From NCBI GenBank assembly GCA_028671895.1, contig CM053801.1, positions 38,506,836-38,570,835 of the forward strand: a DNA stretch of 64,000 nucleotides. Direction: 5' to 3'. This DNA is from Oenanthe sinensis. Lineage: Eukaryota; Streptophyta; Magnoliopsida; Apiales; Apiaceae. The number at the start of each line of letters is the position of its first letter. Positions within the stretch are counted from its first letter, which is position 1. Below are positions 55,967 to 64,000 of this stretch, piece after piece. The notes under the pieces were generated by a model. The model worked only from the letters and a program-made list of their open reading frames with translations, was not told the DNA's origin and did not search any database. Both the position numbers and the translations under genes were made by a program.

Positions 55967-56163
55967 CTGAAAAGAATTAAAAGAATATATATATACTTAT
56001 TATTAGTAGGTTAGGGTGTAAACTTGTACTCCTATTACTACTTATACCTTGGTTAATATTTGCTAAGTTAGGGAATTTCTAGTACTTAATCCTGAAAGTC
56101 TACTTATTACTTAATACTGATCTTAACACTTAATCCTATATTGTTTCAGTGACTCAAACCTGT

Positions 56164-56176
56164 GGCTCTGATACCA
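56164..56176 (-). other. Primer-binding site of the chromovirus
   Basis: Plus strand ggctctgatacca is the complement of TGGTATCAGAGCC, matching initiator-methionine tRNA, three bases from the LTR edge at 56,180. Confidence 0.88.
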
Positions 56177-56179
56177 ACC

Positions 56180-56797
56180 TGTAACACCCCCAAAATTACT
56201 ACACCAATTACTGATTAAGTAACAATATTAAACAGATAATAGCAGTGATTATATATATATAACCCTGCCACCCAAACACAATCCTAGATCGACATCAGGT
56301 TCAAGTATGAAAACAACATAATAATTAAATATTACAAGTCCAAATCAAAAAGTCTAAGTTCTAAACTTATTACAACTTACTGATCCAACTGGATCTCAAC
56401 AGACCTGCATACGGTCTCTAAATGCTCTACATGTACCTCCTGTAACCTTACGGGTGGTTCTGTAAGTACGTACCATCTTCTACAGCTGCTGAAAGGGTTA
56501 GGAAGTAAGGAGTGAGCTAAATTGCTCAGCAAGTGTAAACAATAATCGTAATATGCTATCTGAGAAGGTTCAAAATGATAATAAGGAAGATAGTATTGTT
56601 TTGGTTCATAAAAGCTAAAGGTATTTTAAAACAGTTTCCTTTTTAAAGTAAATTCAGGGAACGTACATTTTGAAACTGTAAGTGCATTTCCAAACGGTTA
56701 CTAAAAATAGAAGGTACTATTGTAATACTGGTAAATCTTATTTTTCCACCTGCTTTTGAAATCAATAACTTTTAGAACTGTTTCGGAACAATAGTAT
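56180..56797 (-). repeat. 5' LTR of the chromovirus, truncated
   Basis: Only the inner 618 bases of an LTR that is 3.3 kb on the other side. It is cut where TGAAAGGCATATGAC begins, so the promoter half of the LTR is lost. Confidence 0.85.
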
Positions 56798-57223
56798 TTG
56801 AAAGGCATATGACTAGGCCTATTTGTAATAATTAGATGACAACTCAACTCTAGCTAATAAATAGAAGTAAATAATAAGCACCAAGCAGGAATCAAGACGA
56901 AGACAGTCAACTAATCACAAAGGATCCAAGTATCAGAAGTATTTTTATGGGGTTGCTACTCAACACTGGAAGAAGTTCATTTTTATGTTCAAGCGTCAGT
57001 GAAAATAATTAAGTAGTAGTGGTTCTATATTAAACAGAAGATATAGAAGATTTCAAGTGGTTACTACAAGTAGATTCCAGAACAAGTATGAAGACAGTGA
57101 AGCAGAAGAAATGACCGAAGGCCTCTAATTTAAAAGTTATTAAAAGGAGAATATTTATTAGTATGACACAAATGAACCAGACAGTACATTTGTGTGTCAA
57201 CTAAATATAAATACTTGTCATCA
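56798..57223 (+). repeat. LTR fragment of another Sirevirus-like element
   Basis: Starts TGAAAGGCATATGACTAGGCC, resembling but not matching the family-A start TGAAAGGCATAGGTG. It contains a TATA-like element (taaatataaatac) near its right end, then changes abruptly at 57,223/57,224 into family-A ORF2 sequence. It is probably the U3 part of an LTR inserted in the chromovirus LTR. Confidence 0.5.
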
Positions 57224-57774
57224 AGTTTGTCAAGAGCAAAGCTGAGAATGAGAATGATCTGCTGACCTATACAGACAAGCATCAGGTGGAAACCATCATT
57301 GAAATCAAGTACGACATCTTTGCAGAACACAGTCATGAAACACTGTGTATTATAAGGGAATTGATTGATGAGATGGATGATGTTGACGAGTTTGACCAGG
57401 ATTATCTAAGAGTCACGTTTGATAACTTCTGTAAGAGAAGACAACAGCTTGATATTCAGAGGCTACAGCAATGCACCACTGCTATTGTCATTGGATACCC
57501 TAAGCAGCTGGTTATAAGGAAGAAAGGGGAAAAGGGGTACCCTGACAAAGTCACGAAGCTGAGGTTTGAAGACATTCCCACGAAGCTTACCACTCGCAGC
57601 ATGGTTGAAAGGTGGTTGAGGTTGTTTCGAAATTACAAGATCAGAAATCATGTGGAAGCAGAAGGACTTAATCTTCTCAAGAAAAGAATGGATGAAGTCT
57701 GCAACCCTGAGTTCATGAAGAAAGAAAAAGCAGCCAAGAAGAAAGCTCGTGAGGAAGAGGAGCGCAAGAAATAA
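57224..57774 (+). pseudogene. ORF2 C-terminal fragment of a family-A Sirevirus
   Basis: Begins in mid-gene (KFVKSKAENENDLLTY) and continues to the authentic stop at 57,774, ending in a Lys/Arg/Glu tail (KKAREEEERKK). It shows what copy A lacks beyond its junction: about 90 residues from VIRKKGEKGYPDKVTKLRF on. The rest of the gene is missing here. Confidence 0.85.
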
Positions 57775-58251
57775 AAGTTTTAATGTATCATGCTTGTAAT
57801 GTTTCTTTGCGTTGTAATTTGTTTTCTTGTTTTCCTGCATTATAAAAATATATTATCTGTTTTCTTGTGTAGTGTAAGGTAGAAGTTAGTTAGCTAAGTG
57901 TCTTGAAACTGGTTTATATTAGGCGTCAATTATTTCGCGAAGTTCGGCGGTGGTAATACTGCTAAAAGGACTTCAGAAGGATAATTGAAGATTGAGTGGA
58001 CCGTGCTCTTAAAGTACTTAGAGAAAATCTCTAGAAGAGCATGAAGCCATTTAATCGAGCCAACAGGTGTCCAATTTTGGCACTTGAAGTATCAGTAATA
58101 AACATGAAGTTAATTAATCAAGCCAAGCATTATGTAAGTTAACATGATCTTTTATGAATGTTATTTTATCTTTTTTTTCAGTCCCTGTTTAGTTGAGTTA
58201 TCCTCATTGTGAATTTGGTTGTCATTGTTAGACAATCAAATAGGGGGAGAT
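57775..58251 (+). other. 3' UTR and polypurine tract
   Basis: Untranslated tail after ORF2. It ends in the purine tract aaatagggggaga directly before the LTR at 58,252; this tract primes plus-strand DNA synthesis in LTR retrotransposons. Confidence 0.8.
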
Positions 58252-59507
58252 TGAAAGGCATAGGTGTACTAACTTGTAACACTTAATTACTATGTAACTC
58301 AACTAAGTAAAAGATAAAACAATAGCAAAACAAGAGAAACCGAAGAAGCACATGGAATCAATCAACTGAAGATATGGTAATGATACTTGGTAACTACAAG
58401 TAACTGATTTGGTTAATCAAGGATGCATAAGTGAGAAGAAGTTCAATCTGAGTATTGCTCATGCCCTAACTTATCTAATGGAGAATCAAATTAATGTCAA
58501 AGAAGTATCAAGAAGACCAAATTGATTTCATGAAATGTATATCAACATCTGGATAATGTAAAGGTTAATCAACAAATGAGAACTGACATTCAGAAGCAAG
58601 AACCCCTACAAGACTAGTCACTTATGAACCAGACCATTGCATCAAGTGTCAGGACATTGGAGGCAAGTTCATGTCAGTAATAGAAGATCTCATTTGAATT
58701 GAGTGAGGAAAAGAAATTGAAGAAGCTAGGGAAACTTGCTCATAAAGGTTAATCCTCAACTAGTCACTAAAGAAGGTCAACATTGGATGTGTGCATATTT
58801 GCTAAGGCAAATGTCGATCCACAGCAGATCGAGATGCGGGTCGAGATTTATAATTGAAGTAAAACATTGCAAAGGCAAATCTCGATCCACGGTAGATCGA
58901 GATCGAGATTCTCCCAGATCGAGATCGAGATCTTCATAGATCGAGATTGAGATCTTCATAGATCAAGATCGAGATTCTCCCAGATCGAGATCGAGATTTT
59001 CACAGATCGAGATCGAGATGGGTCCAGGCGAAGATCGAGATGCGGGTAGAAATGTAACATTTAATGTTCAAGGGACAAGTGACTTATTGTGAACGGTTGA
59101 TCCAGAGTTGTTGTTAAAGTACTTTTTGTTGTCGAAATCCTGATTGGGCCACGTACACAAAAAGGACAAGATCAAGACTATATGACATTATAAAAGCAGC
59201 ACTTTGTTTTTATTTAAAAAAAAGTAACTTGTATCTCTGTATTTTCAACGATAATTTTTAAGAGAGAGCATTTACTGTAAAACAAAAGTGAGAGAGAGGA
59301 TCAGTTGAATCTAGCTTTAATTGCTGTATTTATTGTTCAACTGATCATGATGCTTTTATGAATGTTGTAGCAAATCCATCAATGAATATAATGATATATT
59401 CTTGAAATTCTGTGTCATCATTTATTACCTGCATATTGTTTATTCTCTCATAAATTTCAACAGTTGTATTCACCCCCCCCCCCCTCTACAACACTTTGGA
59501 CCTAACA
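58252..59507 (+). repeat. Complete family-A LTR (1,256 bp)
   Basis: TGAAAGGCATAGG to GGACCTAACA. Preceded by a purine tract and followed by a primer site, so it serves at once as the 3' LTR of the fragment on its left and the 5' LTR of copy C. It has a TATA box (TTATAAAAG, 59,189-59,197), the palindromic array and a C run near the end. Confidence 0.93.
58809..59044 (+). repeat. GATCGAGATC palindrome array in the family-A LTR
   Basis: About eight units of GATCGAGATCGAGAT with spacers TCTCCCA, CTTCATA or TTTCACA. It is introduced by ggcaaatctcgatccac, also found before the array after pol. It lies in the promoter part of the LTR. Confidence 0.88.
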
Positions 59508-59509
59508 AT

Positions 59510-59521
59510 TGGTATCAGAGC
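59510..59521 (+). other. Primer-binding site of copy C
   Basis: TGGTATCAGAGC, two bases after the LTR. Confidence 0.93.
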
Positions 59522-60004
59522 TCCTGTTAAACACATCTAACAGAGATCCTACTGTGTTGTTTGAGTTGGTTCTTGAAAATCCCAGATCTAATTTTTTCTT
59601 GAAGTTTGTGCCGAATTTTTTTATTTGTTTCTTCTTGAAAAAGTCGTAGATCTAAAAAGTTCTGAGTCATGGTGTAAGGAATACTTGTACAAAATTCCAA
59701 AATACTGTACTTTAGAGCTTTGTGGATTTTCTTGTGGTCAAAACTGGAATCAACTGATTGACTAAACAAAAAGGACAATTTCGAACTTCTGTCAACTAGA
59801 AAGTGGACACCTTTTTGTTTGGACTTGAAAAATTGTGGACCCTGCTACTGTTCCTGTGATTAGAACTAATTTGCTTGAATCTTAAGTGCAAAATCCGTTG
59901 AATATTAAGTGTTGGATATTTAAAGTGAGATAATTAATTTTTCAAGTAAATACAATTTATTGTAATTTGAAAAGTGTATTATCTTAATTTTAAACTTTAT
60001 TAAA
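59522..60004 (+). other. Leader of copy C
   Basis: Same leader as in copy B (inverted 22,833-23,316). Non-coding. Confidence 0.7.
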
Positions 60005-62552
60005 ATGGCCGCCGCACACAGATTTAAGATACCTCCGTTTGATGCACAACATTATGACGAATGGACCGGAAGGATGAGAGCTTACTTTGAATCAATAAAC
60101 AAGGTATACTTGAGAATATTGGAAAACGGTCCATACATACCCATGAGAATTGAGCCAGAGCGAATGGAAGGAGGGATACTAATAATCCCGGTCTGTTCCT
60201 AAAGAGGAAATGGAGTTTTCAGACGCAGATAAAGAATTGGTTGGTATGGATGCGTCGTTACGCAACATCATAATTGAATCCCTAAACTCAGAGTACTATG
60301 TTCAAATAAAGGGATTAAAAACAGCTAAAGCCATGTGGGATAAACTGGCTGTGGTGATGGAGGGGACCGAGGAGGTTAGAGATAATCACAAACGCATTCT
60401 GATATCTGAATATGAATCGTTCAGATGCGAACGAGGAGAAAGCGTAGCGGATGTTTACAAACGTTACAGTAAATTGCTTATCGAGCTGAGTATAAGAGAT
60501 AAAGTCTATCCACTAGCAGATTCAAATATCAAGTTTCTATTGAATTTGCCTAAACATCTGGAACACAGGATCACTGCCATTCGAGAGTCAAGAGATTTGA
60601 AAAATACTTCTCTCGAAAAGCTGTATGGTGTTTTGAAGACCTACGAGCTGGAGCAGGAACAAAATGACAGAAGAAGATCCTACAATAGTGGAGAAAACAA
60701 AGCGGTAAGTGAGTCTGGACTTGTAGCTGAAGAGTCTGCTGTAAAGGCACTTGCAGCTGTCTCATTGAAAACTGCTAATCCTGAAAGGGTGGTATTAGAC
60801 ATTGAAGATCCATCCGAAGAAAGTGAGGATGAATACTATACCCTTGAAGAGCTGGACAAATTAGAAGACAAGTCATATGCTTGTATTGCTCGAGAATTTG
60901 CTCATATCAGCTTCAGGAAGCAAAGAAGAGGTAAAGGACGATTTGGTAGTTCTTTCAGCCGAAGAGGCAGCAGAGGCAGCAGAGGCAGTAGTGTAAGTGG
61001 TCGGGGAAGTTACAGCGGTCGGAGTAGCACATCTGGTAGTGGCTACAGACCTAACCTGGTAGACAAGAACAAGTTCAGATGCTACAACTGCAATGAATTG
61101 GGGCACTTCGCAACAGAGTGCAAGAAGCCCAAGTACGTTCATCCCAAGGAATCATATGCTGATCTGAAAAAGAAATATGATGCCTTGGTTAGCAAGCAAC
61201 AGAAGGGAAGCCGGGCGTATGTTGTGACTGAAGGGAAGGGTTGGGACGAGTCTGATGAAGATGAAGATCAGGAGCTATGCAACTTCGCTTTAATGGCAAA
61301 ATCTTCAGAACAATCAGAGGTACCAATTCTAACCGTAAATGAAATGTCTATTCCTGAGTACCAAAATGAATTAGCTGCCATGACTAAAGATATGTACAAT
61401 CTCCAACTAAATCTAATTGCTGTTAATGAGGAAAATGCTAAACTCTCCCTTAAGAATAGACTTCTCGAGGCCAGGGTAGAGGAATTAGAATCAGGAGAAA
61501 GTAAAGAAAGGCAATTAATGAATCAGGTAGACGTTTTAGAACACAAGCTTAAGATTAGGGAAGACCTTAACGAAGAACTTAAAAATGAATTAGCTGAGCT
61601 TAAAATAACATGTCAATCTTTTGAAGAAGCCGCTAATAAAGTTTTCGTAGAAAGGGACATGTACATGAAACTGGCAGGCAAGAGTAAAAATGAAAAAGTA
61701 AACATAGGACTTGACTACACACAGAAAAAGAAAAATAGGGCTGCTGAGTTGTTAGAGCCAGTGTTAGTCAAAGAAAATGTGCCTGAGGTTTTAATGGATG
61801 TTAGAAAACCTATCTTTAAGCAGTTTGAGCCCAGGACCATAGATCCTGTTGCTACTAAAATTGAACAAGAAATTAAAATTGAAGGAGATTCAGAAGAAAA
61901 AGTAGTAGAACCTACAACTTCTAAGAGAGCGAGTAAGATTGCTTATGCTAAAAGAGGTGTAGGAACCAAGGAGGCTAAGACGGTGTCATATAAACAATGG
62001 GTAGCAGGGTCAGACCAAATGAAAGCACCTGTAAAGGCAGTTAAAACTGAACCTGCATCTGTATCTACATCTACACGAGCTAGAAAGGCATGCTATATCT
62101 GTAATCAAACTGATCATTTGTCTTACTATTGCCCGTTCTATGTAGAGGAAGAAAAATCTGTTGGTTGTAATACCATGCCTGCAACTACTGTTTTGCCTAA
62201 CATGCATGCAAATCATGCTAAATGCAATAATCCTAATTGTATGCCATGTGCTGTAAACATCATGCATGCTTATTTTAATTTAATGAATACTGCTAGTGCA
62301 TCTGTTGAACATACATCTAGTAGTGGTAAGAAAAAGCATGCGGGGTCAAAGACTAAGACTTCTAGTCCTCCTAAAGTTAGGAGTGACCAGTCTACTCCCA
62401 AACCTGACAAACCAGTCAAGGTTGACAAGGGAAAAGACAAAGTCAAGATGAATGCCCTTGATGGCAACAAGGCAAAGCCTTCTGTATCTGAAAAGAAAAA
62501 GGAAATTATTGATGTCGGGCCCAAACATCATTGGGTTCCGAAGAACACCTAA
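60005..62552 (+). pseudogene. Gag, copy C, with one early frameshift
   Basis: Starts MAAAHRFKIPPF. At about 60,183 two bases are missing (actaataatccc, where A has actaattccatccc), so the first frame ends at 60,202. From 60,210 the rest of gag is open to WVPKNT at 62,552, with both zinc knuckles and the coiled coil intact. It is otherwise nearly identical to A and B. Confidence 0.9.
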
Positions 62553-64000
62553 CCTTTCTGGATTTGCAGGGCAGTGTACAGGAAAAGAGTAAAGTCATAT
62601 GGGTGCTGGACAGTGGAGCATCGAGGCATATGACCGGCAATAAGTCCCTGCTAACAGATTTGGTGTTGAGAGCCGGCTCCGTGGTTACTTTTGGAGATAA
62701 CAGCAAAGGTTACACCAGGGGATATGGCAAGATCGTTTGTGGAAATGTTATCATTGAGGACGTGTCTTTTGTGGAAGGATTGCGACATAATCTTCTCAGC
62801 GTTAGTCAGTTCACCGACAGGGGTTTTGACGTCAACTTTGGGAAGCATGATTGTTCGATTCGAAGCAAAAAGGATGGAAGCCTTGCTCTCAAAGGAGTAA
62901 GGAAGTCAAATTTGTTCATAGCTGACATGAATTCTGCTGATCAGTCTAAAGTCACGTGTTTCTACAGCAAGGCTTCTGCTGATGAAAGTTGGCTATGGCA
63001 TAAAAGATTATCTCACCTGAACTTTAAAGCAATGAATAATCTCGTAAGGAGAGAATTGGTGAGAGGGCTGCCGCAGATGGAGTTCACCCCAGATGGACTC
63101 TGCGAAGCATGTGAAGTGGGAAAATCGAAAAGAGCCTCGCATAAGGATAAACAAGTGAATAGCATTACCAAGCCCCTACAACTTCTTCACATGGATTTGT
63201 TTGGACCCGTTAATGTTATGTCAATGTCAAGGAAAAGATATGCGTTGGTAATCGTCAATGACTTTTCCAAATACACATGGGTGAAGTTTGTGACATCGAA
63301 AGATGAAGTGCCACATGAGATCATTAGACATGTACTGGTAATTGAAAACGTAGCAAGTCTGACTGTGAAGACTATCCGATCCGACAACGGGACAGAATTC
63401 AAGAACTCAGTGTTAATGGATTTCTGCATATCTAAAGGGATCAGACGACAGTATTCAGCACCGAGAACACCGCAGCAGAACGGGGTGGTAGAAAGGAAGA
63501 ACAGGACACTGGTTGAAGCAGCTAGGACAATGCTGTATGAGTCAAAACTTCCTTTATATTTTTGGGCTGAAGCAGTTAGCACGGCTTGTTATACACAGAA
63601 CAGAACCCTGATTATAAAAGGACCATAATGAGACGCCGTATTACATGATGAATAAACGAAAACCATCTATCAAGTACTTTCACGTATTTGGTGCCAAATG
63701 CTTTGTGTTAAGAGACAATGCACAACTTGGAAAGTTTGATGCCAAAGCAGATGAAGGGGTTTTCATTGGATATTCTCTTGAAGTAGTAGCAGCGTACAGG
63801 GTGTTTGTGCTTAATGATCGCAAGGTGGTTGAAAGCCTTAATGTCACATTCGACGACTCAAAGCTCCCTTCTAAACAAAAAGAAGATAGTGAGCCCATTT
63901 TCCTAAGATTTGAAAATATGGATATTGATGAAGTGGATACAGTTCCTGAGTCAGTAGTGCAGGGTAGTGATCCAACTATAAATAATGAAATTAATCAAGA
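62513..64000 (+). pseudogene. Pol, copy C, frameshifted and cut by the window end
   Basis: Protease, GAG-pre-integrase and integrase core (RSDNGTEF, NGVVERKNRTL) are open in the -1 frame relative to gag. An extra A at about 63,619 (attataaaaggacc, where A and B have attataaaggacc) shifts the frame after TLIIK. The remaining integrase C-terminus continues in another frame to the end of the window. VIVDDFSKY is VIVNDFSKY here; this Asp is not one of the catalytic residues. Confidence 0.85.

Larger units (their letters stand above)
47056..56797 (-). mobile_element. Tekay/Del-type chromovirus (Ty3/gypsy)
   Basis: Minus-strand element with a full left (3') LTR of 3.3 kb, a polyprotein of gag, protease, RT, RNase H, integrase and chromodomain, a leader ORF, a primer site and the first 618 bases of the right (5') LTR. 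LTRs begin TGTAACACCCC on the plus strand. Long LTRs and the C-terminal chromodomain point to the Tekay (Del) lineage. It inserted into the gag of element F, with cttat as the possible left half of a target duplication. It is damaged by a stop and a deletion. Confidence 0.9.

Overview
The window is nuclear DNA of a flowering plant, probably a eudicot with a large, repeat-rich genome. It holds one intact host gene, an intronless GRAS-family transcription factor of the NSP2 type (37,679-39,196, + strand), set in AT-rich intergenic DNA. Almost everything else is retrotransposon, much of it nested, broken or rearranged. The sequence alone does not fix the species.

Layout. 1-2,186: decayed Ty3/gypsy gag on the minus strand. 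2,187-4,063: LTR-like DNA, including an array of about 12 short inverted repeats (3,115-3,530) and a copia LTR fragment. 4,064-24,592: two copies of one Sirevirus-type Ty1/copia family joined tail to tail. Copy A (+, 4,064-15,270) and copy B (-, 15,271-24,592) form an inverted repeat with arms of about 7.9 kb and a 3.3-kb loop. 24,593-28,231: a second, unrelated and heavily mutated copia element (-) with an LTR at 27.87-28.23 kb. 28,232-37,678: intergenic DNA with a Stowaway-like MITE, microsatellites and a broken reverse-transcriptase-like gene (34.3-36.1 kb). 37,679-39,196: NSP2. 39,197-41,231: intergenic. 41,232-47,055: two nested, decayed Sirevirus elements, E and F. 47,056-56,797: a Tekay/Del-type chromovirus (-) inserted in F, with a 3.3-kb left LTR and a truncated right LTR. 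56,798-57,223: LTR fragment of another element. 57,224-64,000: the 3' end of a family-A Sirevirus, one complete LTR (58,252-59,507), then the 5' part of a third family-A copy (C), which runs off the window.

How it fits together. Family-A copies share one plan: LTR, iMet-type primer site, gag with two zinc knuckles, pol in the -1 frame overlapping the end of gag, an array of palindromic GATCGAGATC-type hexamers, then two further ORFs (ORF1, ORF2), a purine tract and the LTR. None of the copies here has an intact pol. The LTR and the pol-ORF1 spacer carry the same palindromic motif. The E/F family carries a different palindromic motif in its LTR, and again inside gag. The A/B inverted pair, read from B's intact LTR, could yield a long hairpin RNA. 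These retroelement structures are the main points of interest, together with a near-perfect miR171h-type target site in NSP2.
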